Made by a program: the position numbers and the translations under genes. DNA of 64,000 bases from Muricea muricata (lineage: Eukaryota; Cnidaria; Anthozoa; Malacalcyonacea; Plexauridae). Location: the NCBI GenBank assembly GCA_963855995.1, contig OY979725.1:11264383-11328382 (forward strand), given 5' to 3'. The notes beneath the pieces are model-generated. The model was not told the origin of the DNA and ran no database searches. It saw nothing but the letters and a program-made list of their open reading frames with translations. This document shows, piece after piece, positions 42,901 through 54,100 of this stretch. Numbering within the stretch: the first letter of the stretch is position 1; every line of letters begins with the position of its first letter.

Positions 42901-44030
42901 TGAGGTGAAAGATTGATTGTTCCATTCAACGAGGCGATAGCCGAGTTATTTCGCATTCATCTCAAGCCTAAAGTAAACTATACGAAGACCGGTACGAAGA
43001 GCTTTTTGACGAATGGGAATTGTGAGGGCGCAATGGAAAAACTATTGCACTCCTAGGAGTGCAATGGAACGTTTTCCATTGCACTCTTGGAAAATGGAAC
43101 TTTTTATTTAATATCACGTGACCATAATCAACTAATTAAACGACCAGAATTTAATGAGGTATTATATAAAGTATATTGCTGTGACACAGGCTACAATCAA
43201 AGAATAGCACTTTTAGACCTCCTCCCTTTGTACTACTGGCATGAATATCTAGATATGGTAACCTTCTACAAACGTACTCATGACATCATGACCATTTACA
43301 ATGACTTATTACAGTCTACACCCAGCAACAACAGAAGGGAAACCAGGTCGTCTGATCCCAGTCATACGATATTTACAACTACAAAATGTCAGATGACTAT
43401 ACCTACTAAAGGTCATCATTCCTCAACCGAACAAAAAGATTGTGGAAAATTGACCAAAGAGTTTGACATACAATAACACTAGTTTAGGACAGTTTAAAAA
43501 CAGACTTTTCAAATATTACAATTAATTTAGCGGTGGAAGACGTTTTCGACGATGGAAACTTGTAACAAGTCTCGTAATCTGTCCCGTCAAATATCGCGTT
43601 GTTATTAGATTTGTGTTCGTTGTATCATAATCCATGGGGCCGCTGTAATTGGTGAAAACTGTAGCGTGTACCCTGCCATTGTAAGATATATGTTGTCGTA
43701 AATGTTGCATGTTAGTTGGCAATTGAAAGTTAAATAAATAAATTGTGATGTTATATCCTTTTTCCTTAGCCATTCAAAGAACAATCGTTCCGTAGAATGT
43801 TTATTATATTATGTAGATTTATTAATTCAAATATAGGTACTTGCGTTAAATACCAAAGGCAGATGAAAAAATATTTCAACAAAGCACTGGTGCTTGCATG
43901 TGTTTCATCAGTTAAGTAAACTAGGAAAAAGATAAATATGTGTAAAAATCTTACGTGTTTTGGGTTGCACATCGCATTCTCCAAGTGTACATAGAATTAG
44001 CGTTAGCCAAGAAACGTAAAGGAACTTCAT
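36971..44030 (-). CDS. Secreted repeat-tailed protein, copy B1 (two exons, 6.1-kb intron)
   Basis: Exon 1 is 43955-44030 (same signal peptide as B0); exon 2 is 36971-37851. The in-phase join gives 318 residues. It carries RTKR, 'VQFCVYRCM', 'GACGEGF', an acidic insert 'EVEEEEEKLLVEF' and two heptapeptides. The intron grew to 6.1 kb through nested insertions: a foldback element (37898-42760) interrupted by the 4.2-kb DD37E/PB1 element (37938-42122), and a LINE fragment. Splice sites are intact, so the gene may still be expressed if the long intron is spliced. The promoter-side sequence is the same as in B0 and B2. Confidence 0.83.
38190..38846 (+). CDS. PB1-domain/zinc-knuckle protein of the transposon, copy 1
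   Basis: A 218-residue frame. Residues about 1-100 form a PB1 domain with a type-I acidic OPCA motif ('YRDDEGTFVTVTDENDV'). Residues about 155-195 are a charged coiled coil. Residues 198-214 hold a zinc-knuckle-like 'CRKCHMRLGHTARLC' (C-x2-C-x5-H-x4-C). PB1 domains mediate head-to-tail protein association and zinc knuckles bind nucleic acid (family knowledge), so a DNA- or RNA-binding, self-assembling accessory protein is plausible. The frame stops at TGA (38844-38846) but stays open in the same frame to 39353. The protein in the second copy is identical over all 218 residues. Confidence 0.85.
   Translation: MSVQVKILYGRDYDRCKTSSILTNSLKDLDLAMLSKIVWDTVGSYYRDGRDAKSLRIQYRDDEGTFVTVTDENDVRDAVRSCKPVLQGDYEVVRLCLRVDDAWTPLGLKDTKPVEKPREKRPATSGDARKRLFDHDQKKETTYSSDESPVAKSPYQRYVKKIKDDIEAKKSKLYELENKEQEVQRKILRVKSDPSNGNLCRKCHMRLGHTARLCKYEK
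38847..39742 (+). CDS. Continuation of the PB1 protein: in-frame segment plus shifted P/Q/Y-rich tail
   Basis: From 38847 to TAG at 39351 the frame is the same as the PB1 gene. It reads on with 'FSCGEEKYHHGE', another Cys/His cluster, then a charged coiled coil and a globular stretch ('ENGGHLYIDAGVKKWTLL'). A second frame, shifted by -1, overlaps at about 39341-39353 and continues to TGA at 39740-39742 with a Pro/Tyr/Gln/Asn-rich tail ('MMPIYPNPPPYHVNNSAPAY'). The likely ancestral product was one protein: PB1, knuckle(s), coiled coil, P/Q-rich tail. That order recalls TFG (PB1, coiled coil, P/Q-rich). Whether these pieces are now separate, spliced, read through or dead is unknown. Confidence 0.6.
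39743..40808. other. AT-rich interior of the transposon between its two convergent genes
   Basis: About 1.07 kb of very AT-rich DNA with several ATATAT tracts and no supported exon. It must contain both 3' ends. A plus-strand AATAAA occurs near 39880 ('ttcaataaattcat'). Confidence 0.6.
40809..41893 (-). CDS. DD37E transposase (Tc1/mariner-IS630 group) with a -1 frame break, copy 1
   Basis: A DDE transposase that should cut and join DNA at TA sites. The first ATG is at 41893-41891. The N-terminal frame encodes a paired-type helix-turn-helix ('NKFGRSYNLGKSL', 'VSIASRFNVSANTVSKIWKK'). Near 41705 it must pass to the -1 frame, which runs 300 codons to 40809. Catalytic residues in that frame are D119 (FFDEAG), D209 (VVMDNLAVHH) and E247 (SPDLNPIE); 37 residues separate the last two, hence DD37E. 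The frame change sits on a run of six A followed by TTT, so either one A was lost or the ribosome slips there. The combined protein would be about 360 residues, normal for the group. Both array copies share the break. Confidence 0.85.
42855..43741 (+). mobile_element. LINE 3' fragment in B1 intron, with open RT-like frame
   Basis: The frame 43087-43476 (129 codons) contains 'LLDLLPLYYWHEYLDMVTFYK', the pattern at the end of non-LTR reverse transcriptases. It ends near 'aaataaataaa' at about 43741. Same insertion site as in A1, but it keeps about 80 bp more ('gaagaccggtacgaagagc') and a palindromic 'ggagtgcaatgg/ccattgcactc' cluster. Truncated and inactive. Confidence 0.65.
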
Positions 44031-45618
44031 ATTTCGTCTGTACCTAAAAGATAGTGAAAAAAACCAACGGACTCGTCAAAACCGAACAAAATTTTGAATT
44101 TTACACTCAGCGTTTGACCATGGCATGAGAATGCTTAATTTTGATTATTTTAATATGAACATTTGTTTGCCAAAAAAAGAATGATCAATAATTAGCTGCT
44201 CTGTCTAGTCAACGATTGTTTATTAAATATATAGAGAGTATTAAAATATACATGTTTGCTTAACGATTTAGAAAAACATCGAGTTCAATTAAAAGGAAAA
44301 TTTTATATAGCAAAGATTAAATTAGAAGTTTTAGTCGTTTTTGCTTATCTCGCAATTTATCTAAGCCGAAAAGAGCATGATTTACAGTACCTTGGATTGA
44401 AACTGTTCTCTGCCTTGAGGAAAATTAAGGTTCGCTGTTTCCAAATTTTCAAGTGATCACAGATACAGTTGGGATGTCTTACAACTGCAACTGCTACAAC
44501 AGAATGAGCTCAACACTCATATGTTATTGTAGAAAAATGCACAGCTGTTTGCTTCATTGCCTCTTTTCTTGTTGTTAAAACGAAGTGTTACCGTTAATAC
44601 AATCGGATCACAGGTATTCCAAGTGTGGAGACTAAAATATATCACTTTTATTGTTGGTGGTATTGCGGTAAAACGAAGAAGACATAACATTAAATACAAT
44701 TGCTATTTTTGAAGCATATACAAATATACTTGAATGTATATAGTTCAAAATAACAAGACGATTGAAAAAATTCGAACTATTCAAAATTTTTTTTGTAAAT
44801 TTCGGTTGTTAAGCCATAACTTAAAAAATCAAATTATAGACTAAGTTTTGATCCAGGCATGCAATATGAACAAATTGCTTTATCAAAGCTAAAAAGAGCA
44901 TCGTAAAATTATAATAAAATTGCAAGGTTTGGCGCAAGCGAAATGTTGTCAGACAACCGCAAAAAGTTGTTTGCGAATTTTGTACACGATAAAGCTTTCA
45001 ACATTGGAGACCATCGCGACCGCCACGACAGAGTGAGTTTGTTAATTACTCATTGTGATATTGTGGAAAAAAGGTATGGCTTGCTTTTTCTTAAAACAAA
45101 GTGATCACACTCAATACAATCGGATCACAGTATTCTCAGCGTGGAGACTAAAAATAAGACGCAATAAAATATATTTAACTGAGCAGATTTTTTTGTTTAC
45201 TACTCAGTAGAACATAAATTTCCCTATATAGATTTTTATGTATGTCCATGTTTAACATTCATAATTTTATAAAGGACAACTAATACGATGGGTATGTGCT
45301 TATTTGCAGCCGTGAACATGTTATAAATAATTAACTACGATTTTATCCCTAATTCTACAATCTGCCTTTGTGGGCGTTCAAATTTAGCGATTAGCGCACA
45401 GTTACCCGTTGCTAAAAGAACTGAAGTTTAAACTAAAACATTAACCTGTAGACTGCATAACGCCTTATATAGTTGCATAAGAAAAAGACTTATGGTCAAT
45501 TCCGTTCGCTCAATAGTAACTGGGTGTTATAGAAAGGAGTGAGATTTTCATTACAAGGGGACGTGAATGTTTGGCGTAGATATTATTCCATTTTGTTAAA
45601 TTGCATGCTTTTTTCAAG

Positions 45619-45680
45619 GTTCTGGTATGTTTTTAAAGACGAAAAAACTTGGCGTAAAAGTAATTCTCGCCGATCCTTCG
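45619..45680 (+). pseudogene. Captured cysteine synthase exon 10, array copy 2
   Basis: Same fragment as at 31419-31480 and identical in the exon, with flanking intron sequence and an exon 11 relic to about 45785. Confidence 0.85.
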
Positions 45681-46294
45681 GTACTCTAGTGCATTTTCTT
45701 TGCTAAGCGATTACTAAATGAACAAGACCAATTGCAATTGGACGCGCTGTTTTATTTTGGGCAATGTGCTGTCTGAAAATTCCAAGGATAATTGTTAGTG
45801 CTCAGGAAAAAATGTTAGGGGAGAGATCATCTGCTAACAATCAACAACTTAACTTTTAACAGCAGTATTTTATTTTAACCACATGATGTACAAGAAATAT
45901 TCGGTGGCCAGATGTTCAAAGTACACGGTTAGCCTCACCTTAGTCACAATTCTGAATCTATTCCTTTCCTAATCTTACCCAACTAAATCGTCACTCGTAA
46001 GCCTAGACGTGTTGTTATAGACAGGTTTATAGACTAACTCGCTTTTAAACAACTGGGGTCGGTTGTACGAAAGGTGAATAGCGGTGTCCAAATGATTTTC
46101 TCAAACTATCTAAAGATGTTCAATCAGTAGTAAAACTTATATGAAAGTTCAGTATTTTGGAGGGAAAATCACTTTTTAGCAGCGGAGTCAATATTTCTAG
46201 TGTCATTATTTTTTATGCCTTTCTTCGGTAGTCGAGAAAATCACCATCCGATGGACAACGGTATCCACCTTTCGTAGAACCGACACCAGACTTT

Positions 46295-49021
46295 TTAAGC
46301 CTCTGGTGCAACTGGTGGTTCTGTGGGTGCAAGCGGTGGGTTTAGATCACAAAGGTCAGCATTCGGGGTATCTGGGTCAATGACCCTCGCACTCTGCGTC
46401 AGTTCGGCGAAAAGTTTTTTTGTATTATTATCACTAACCGCTTTTTTGTTGGCTTGCATAACGAGGCTGTAATACTCTCCTTCAGGTTTTATTCCAATAA
46501 AACCAGCCACAAATCCTTCACCAGCGCCCTTCTTTCCCGCAACAACGTACTCTCCAAGTTTTTTTTGTTTTGCTGTTTCTGCTATCAACGCATTTTTCCT
46601 TGCTGTCGTACCAAGCGCGGCGACTTCGGGCGAGATTAGAAGCTCGTGTGCATTGGGTTTGAGCAGAAACTCAACCAGGTATTTGCCTTTCCTTGGTTGC
46701 CTTTGGCAAAGGTCTCTTGCTTGCACGTGGTGGCCAATGTGTCCTGTTGGCTGTGACAGAAATAAGTTACAAGGTATTTTTGCTCTGTTATGCTCCAAAT
46801 CGACCGTAATTTTCTTAGCCTCTTCCTCTGGCATACATCGGTACACACAAATTTGTACTTTCTCTGCCTTTGCTGCACGCTTGTCCGCTTCGTCACGAAT
46901 CTTGAGATGGTCTGGACCTGGTGTTGATTTGTCCTTGCCTTTATAAATCTTAGTAAAGTAATCTGGCTTACTCGCGGTCGCAAACGCGCCCTTGAAGGGT
47001 TTCAGTTGATCTATCCAATACTGAGGAGATAGTGGATCTGGTGGTGCTGGATTGGCGGTAGCTCGTTTAGTCCTGGATGAAGCTCTTTCAGAAATATTGT
47101 CAGTGGATTTTGCAAATGCTTGGTCTAAAATCAAGAAGTGTAACCATGAAATTATAGATCGTCAAAGTAGTCCGGCAGCTAGAGGTACAAAAAACATGTT
47201 TACTTACCATAACGAGAGGCGATACCATTTTGGTTTTATCTTGCTCCTTAAAGGTTAGTAAGTATATTTCTGCACGTCGGCCGCGTTGAAATTTCTTGTG
47301 GCTTCTTGCCAACACGTTTTTCGCTAGTATCACCACAAAACTGTATTACTGTCAAAAAGGTGATATTTCTAGTTCAATTTTAGAAAAAAATTGATCATCA
47401 GAAAGCTCGTAAAAACTACATATAAGACATTTGAGTGGTAACCTAAATTTTTCCCGTTTTTAGTGAGTTATGAGTCTTTGAAATCATATTTTCATACTAG
47501 TGCCAAGGATTTTTGTGAAATTTTAGCTTTTTTTCCTAGTTTGAAGGATCAATAACATGAAAACCGCTTGAAAAATCGGGTTGACCATTTACAAGGCCTT
47601 ATATCTAGTTTTTTATGAGCTTTCTGATGTTACTCATCCCCCCCAAAACTAAATTTGAAATATCACCTTTTTGACTATAATACAATTTTATAGTAATATC
47701 GACGAAAAACGTGTTGGCAAGAGCCTACAAGAAATTTCAACCAGGCCGAAATGCAGAAATACTAACCTTAAAGGAGCAGAATAAAACCAAAATGAAATTG
47801 TCTCTCGATATGGGAAGCATATCGGCCTCTAGCTGCCGGATAAAGCATCATAAAACAGTGTTGTTAATTATAACTGCAGACGCAGTATTAATTTGCACCA
47901 CTTATATAGGGTGTTAGAAGAAGCCAAACCGCAGTATATTATACAAATAATGAATGTTTATGAGTGCAATGGTAAGAATATTTTCATGAGGTGAAAGATT
48001 GATTGTTTCATTCAACGAGGCGATAGCCGAGTTATTCCGCATTCATCTCAAGACCGAAACCAGCCTAAGAAAATGGAACTTTTTATTTAATATCACGTGA
48101 CCATAATAAACAAATTAAACGACTAGAATTTAATGAGGTATTATATAAAGTATATTGCTGTGAGACAGGCTACAATCAAAGACTTACACTTTTAGACCTC
48201 CTCGCTTTGTACTACTGGCATGAATTTGTAGATATGGTAACCTTGTACAAATTTACCCATGACATCATGACCACTTACAACGACTTATTACAGTCTACAC
48301 CCAGCAACAACAGAAGGATGCCAGGTCAACTGATCTCAATCAAATGGTATTTACAACTACAAAATGCCATATGACTAACCACTAAAGGTCATTCTTTAAC
48401 CGAACAAAAAGATTATGGAAAAATTCATCAAAGATTTTCACAAGCAATAACACTAGTTTAAGACAATTCAAAAACGGACTTTTCAAATATTACAAATTAG
48501 CGGTGGAAGACGTTTTTGACGTTGATGATCCAAGAACATGGAATCTATATGTTTGTCTTGTAACAAGTCTCGTAATCTGTCCCGTCAAATATCGTGTTGC
48601 TTTCAGATTAGTGTTCGTTGAATAGTATTAGCATAGTCCATGGGGCCGCTATAATTGGTGAAAACTGCTATTATATATATGCTGTCGTAAATTTTACTGT
48701 AAAATGTTGCATGTTAGTTGGCAAAGTTAAATAAATAAATGAATAAACTTGATGTTATCCTTTTTCTTAAGCCATTCAAAGAGCAATCGTTCCATAGAAT
48801 GTTATTATATTAAATATAGATTTATTTAATCAATTATACTTGCGTAAAAATATTGCAACAAAGCACTGGTGCTTGCATGTGTTTCATCAATTACAAAAAC
48901 GAGGAAAAAGATAAATATATGTCAGTAAAAACGTACGGATCTTACGTGTTTTGGGTTGCTCGTCGCATTCTCCAAGTGTACACAGAATTAGCGTTAGCCA
49001 AGGAACGTACAGAAACTTCAT
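46295..49021 (-). CDS. Secreted repeat-tailed protein, copy A2 (two exons)
   Basis: Exon 1 is 48946-49021; exon 2 is 46295-47124. The in-phase join gives 301 residues. It differs from A1 by Ala for Ser before 'SSRTKR', Pro for Leu in the 'LFLSQLTGHIGHH' block, Ala for Gly near 'DLCDLNPP', and only one C-terminal heptapeptide, the shortest tail in the family. The intron contains the foldback element (47171-47840) and the LINE fragment (about 47939-48750). Confidence 0.85.
47171..47840. mobile_element. 670-bp foldback element in A2 intron
   Basis: Same ends and 8-bp flanks as the A1 element. One visible difference is a 'ccccccaaaac' run near 47640 in place of 'ttttctaaaat'. Its left arm holds the unoccupied DD37E target site. 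Confidence 0.83.
47939..48750 (+). mobile_element. LINE 3' fragment in A2 intron
   Basis: Same truncated reverse-transcriptase relic as in A1, with the same broken frames and 'aaataaataaatgaataaa' tail. Confidence 0.6.
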
Positions 49022-49700
49022 ATCTCCTCTGTAAAAGACAGTGAAAAAAAGACATATCAGACTTATCAAAACCGAACAAAATTTTGAATTTTACACTCAG
49101 CGTATGACCATGCAGGCATGGGAATGCATAATTTTGATTATTCCAATATGAACGTTTGTTTGCCAAAAAAAGAATGATCAACTAGCTGCTCTGTCTAGTC
49201 AATGATTGTTTATTAAATATATAGAGAGTATTAAAATGTAAATGCTTGCTTAACGATTTAGAAAAACATCGAGTTCGATTAAAAGGAAAATTGTAAATAG
49301 CAAACATTAAATTAGAAATTTTAGTCGTTTTTGCCTATCCCGCAATTTATCTAAGCCGAAAAGAGCATGATTTACAGTACCTTGGATTGAAATTGTTCTC
49401 TGCCTTGAGGAAAAGGTTCGCTGTTTCCAAATTTTCAAGTGATCACAGATACAATTGGGATGTCTTACAACCGCGACTGCTACAACAGAATGAGCTCAAC
49501 ACTCATATGTTATTGTAGAAAAATGCACGGCTGTTTGCTTCATTGCCTCTTTTCTTGTTGTTAAAACGAAGTGTTACCGTTAATACAATCGGATCACAGG
49601 TATTCCCAGCGTGGAGACTAATATATAGCACTGTTATTGTTGGTAGCATTGTGGTAAAACGAAGAAGAAATAACATTAAATACACTCGTTGTTTTTGAAG

Positions 49701-49811
<111 letters not shown>

Positions 49812-50387
49812 GCAAATGGTTCAGAGACAAAGTAACGACGATTGAAACAAAAATTAGAACTATTCAAAAAATATTTAAAAAATATTTTTGATCCATGCAG
49901 GCATATATACAAATTGCTTTATCAAAGCTAAAAAGAGCATCGTAAAATTACAGTAAAATTGCAAAGTTTGGTGCAGGCGAAATATTGTAGACAACGGAAA
50001 GTTGTTTGCAAATTTTGTATATATTTGTATTTACGCGCGGTAAAGCATTGAAGTGATCATACTTAATACAATCGGATCACAGCTATTCTCGGCGTGAAGA
50101 CTAAAATAAGACACAGTAAAATACATTCAACTGAGCAGATTTTTCATTTACTATTCAGAAGTGTTCATAGATGAAGAGACATTTTGCCGGTGGATGGCAC
50201 GAGACCTCCTCTAAAAATTAACGTGTTTCCATAGTCAGAATTCATAGTTAGAAATTTTATCTCGCCATCGTAAAATATTTTGTGAATGCTTGAGCTTCAT
50301 TTTAGCTTTATATATAGCTATGTTCCCTGCATTGCAAAAAGTGTTTCTTCTAAGAAAAGAGCATCCTCCATGTGCCAGTAACCTTAA

Positions 50388-50600
50388 AGAGGGGTTACAG
50401 TCCGTTCTGCCAAATACAAACATTGTGCAAATTTCGTATTTTTCGAACTCTTTTTGAATCAAAATTCTGGTTTACATTCATTTACAAGCATAGCAAACCA
50501 TAACAGTGTCAAATATTCAGTTAGTAAATTATATTTTACAAATATGGAATTTGAAAATGTAAACAAAGCGTTTGTTTATATTACGGACTGTAACCCCCCT
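50388..50600. mobile_element. 213-bp TTAA MITE (period 2)
   Basis: Same element, ends and TTAA flanks (50384-50387, 50601-50604) as at 36216-36428. Confidence 0.85.
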
Positions 50601-51142
50601 TTAAGCTTTAGATGATATTTCGCAATTTTCGCTGCATGGATGATTGTTGTTGGTCAGGAAAAATGTTAGGGGAGAGATTATCTGCTAACAATCAACTTAA
50701 CTTTTAACAGCAGTATTTTATTTTAACCACATGATGTACAAGAAATATTCGGTGGCCAGATGTTCAAAGTACACGGTTAGCCTCACCTTAGTCACAATTC
50801 TGAATCTATTTCTTTCCTAATCCTACCCAACTAAATCGTCACTCGTAAGCCTAGACGTGTTGGTCTAGACAAGTTTATAGACTAACTCGCTTTTAAACAA
50901 CTGGGGTCGGTTGTACGAAAGGTGAATAGCGGTGTCCAAATGATTTTCTCAAACTATCTAAAGATGTTCAATCAGTGGTAAAACTTATATTAAAGTTCAG
51001 TATTTTCGAGGGAAAATCACTTTTTAGCAGCGGAGTCAATATTTCTAGTGTCATTAATTTTTATGCCTTTCTTCGGTAGTCGAGAAAATCACCATCCGAT
51101 GGACAACGGTATCCACCTTTCGTAGAACCGACACCACACTTT

Positions 51143-54100
51143 TTAAGCCTCTGGTGCAACTGGTGGTTCTGTGGGTGCAACTGGTGGTTCTGTGGGTGCA
51201 AGCGGTGGGTTTAGATCACAAAGGTCATCATCCGGGGTACTTGTGTCAATGACCCTCACACTCTTCGTCAGTTCGGCGAAAAGCTTTTTTGTATTATTAT
51301 CAGTAACGGATTTTTTGTCAGCTTGCATAACGAGGCTGTAATACTCTCCTTCAGGTTTTATTCCAATAAAACCATCCACAAATCCCTCACCACAGGCGCC
51401 CGGCTTTCCCCGTAGGCCTTTAACAAAGTACACTCCAAGTTTTTTTTGTTTTGCTGTTTCTGCAATGTACGCATTTTTCCTTGCTGTCGAGCCAAGAGCG
51501 GCGACTTCGGGCGAGAATAGAAGCTCGTGTGCATTGGGTTTGAGCAGAAACTCAACCAGTAATTTTTCCTCTTCTTCTTCTACTTCTTTTCCTTTTTTGC
51601 TTTCGCACATATCGTTTGCTTGCTTGTAGTGGCCAATGTGTCCTGTTAGTTGTGACAGAAATAAGTTACAAGGTGTTCTAGCTGTTTTACCCGTCAAATC
51701 GATCGTAATTCTTCTAGCCTCTTTCCTTGGCATACATCGGTACACACAAAATTGTACTTTTTTTGCTTTTGCTGCAAGCTCGTCCGCGTCGCCACGAATC
51801 TTGAGAGGGTCTGGCCTGGGTGTTGATTTTTTTTCCTTGCCTTTATAATGAGTAAAGTAATCTGGCATACTCGCTTTCACCCACGCGTCCTTGAAGGGTT
51901 CCAGTTGAGCTTTCCAATACGGAATGGATAGTGGATGTAGTGGTGTAGGATCGGCGGCAGCTCGTTTAGTCCCGGATGAAGCTCTTTCAGAAATATTGTG
52001 AGTGGACTTTGCAAATGCTTGGTCTAAAATCAAGGAGTGTGACCGTGAAATTATAGATCATTAAAGTAGTCCGGCAGCTAGAGGTACAAAACGAATGTTT
52101 ACTTTCCATATTACCATTTGCAATCAACCGTTCGGTGCAAACTTTTTCACGCGTTGTTTGACACTCGAAACGTTCACGTTTGGCCCGCGAAACATTCACT
52201 ATTAAACGTGTAAAGTAATTAGTTTATAGCGTGAGTTGACAACGTTTGACGAGTAACGCCCACATGTTCATCAAACGTAAGCGCACGTTCAGAGCAAGAT
52301 TTGAAAAGATTGTGATTTTACAAACTGAATGTCAATATTATAACAATACTAACAAATAACAATGTCAGTGCAAGTAAAAATTTTATATGGTCGCGATTAC
52401 GATCGTTGTAAAACGAGTTCGATTTTAACTAATAGTTTGAAAGATTTGGATTTGGCGATGTTGTCAAAAATTGTGTGGGACACAGTGGGAAGCTATTATC
52501 GCGATGGACGTGATGCCAAGTCTTTGAGAATACAATATCGCGACGATGAGGGTACATTTGTCACCGTTACTGACGAAAATGATGTACGGGATGCTGTTCG
52601 TTCGTGCAAGCCAGTTCTTCAAGGGGACTACGAAGTGGTCCGATTGTGTCTACGAGTTGATGATGCTTGGACGCCATTGGGGTTGAAAGATACCAAACCA
52701 GTCGAGAAACCTCGCGAAAAACGCCCTGCTACTTCTGGCGATGCACGAAAAAGATTATTTGATCATGACCAAAAGAAAGAAACAACGTATTCTTCCGATG
52801 AATCGCCTGTTGCCAAATCACCTTATCAAAGGTATGTGAAAAAAATCAAAGATGATATAGAGGCAAAAAAATCCAAACTTTATGAACTCGAGAACAAAGA
52901 ACAAGAAGTGCAAAGAAAAATACTGCGAGTTAAATCAGATCCGTCCAACGGCAACTTGTGTAGAAAGTGCCATATGCGATTGGGGCACACTGCGCGTCTC
53001 TGTAAATACGAAAAATGATCATCTGTTTTTTCTTGTGGCGAAGAAAAATATCACCATGGCGAAATAGACTCTCGTGGGACACGTAATTCCATAAAAAAGA
53101 TTAAAGACGACATTGCCAAACTCGAAACAGACCTAAAGCTAAAGGAAGGACAATCGAAGAAACCTCCAGAAAGTTTGTCCAATAAAATTGAAAACGCCCT
53201 TATGGAAGAGAACGGAGGCCATTTATATATCGATGCTGGAGTAAAGAAATGGACACTCTTGCGTAAACACGTCTATGTTATCGAGAAACACTGTAAAAAA
53301 CACTTTGGTGGTAAGATACCTCCAAAGCACAAACTTTCGGATATTTTAGAAGCCGCCTTAGACCAAGGTGATGATTCAGACGAAAGTACAACCAACTTAA
53401 CCATGTCGCAAGTCAAAACCAAAAGAACAAATCCAGCAAAAGTTATTCTGCAAGACCAAGGCATTTCATTTCCTAATCCTAGCGACCAAGGCACCTTCAC
53501 TTCGCAGTCAAGCACAGTTTATTAGAGTCCAATTGTTCAGCTCAACAGGAACAGCAATCGCTTTTTACACCTGCAGCGAATGTCATGATGCCAATATATC
53601 CTAATCCTCCTCCGTATCATGTAAATAACAGTGCACCAGCTTATACATTTCCGAATGATTATTACGGGAACGTTAACCCATATTACAATCTCCCTGATAT
53701 CTATCCGTACACACCGACAGTTCAACAACCTGCAGTATTTCACCAATCTGATGTCTCTCATGGACATGACAATAGCTTTCCTGTAAATTCATCCGAAACG
53801 ATTGCCGCACCAAACACTATTTCACCCCTTGATGATACGACAAAAAGTCAGACAACAGCAGAGACCAGGAATGCTGCTTTACAGACTGTAAATTACTTTG
53901 TAAATTACAGTTGATGTTTCTCTCAAAAGGAAATGACGAGTGCCCTAAGTAAGAACATTTTGCAATCACTATACAGTATGTTGTGTTTCATATGGAACAT
54001 AGCTCCATCATTTTGTTTGTCTATTAGAAGTGAATATTCCCATAAGTTCAATAAATTCATATTTTTAAACGAATACACTGGATAGATATATATATTACTC

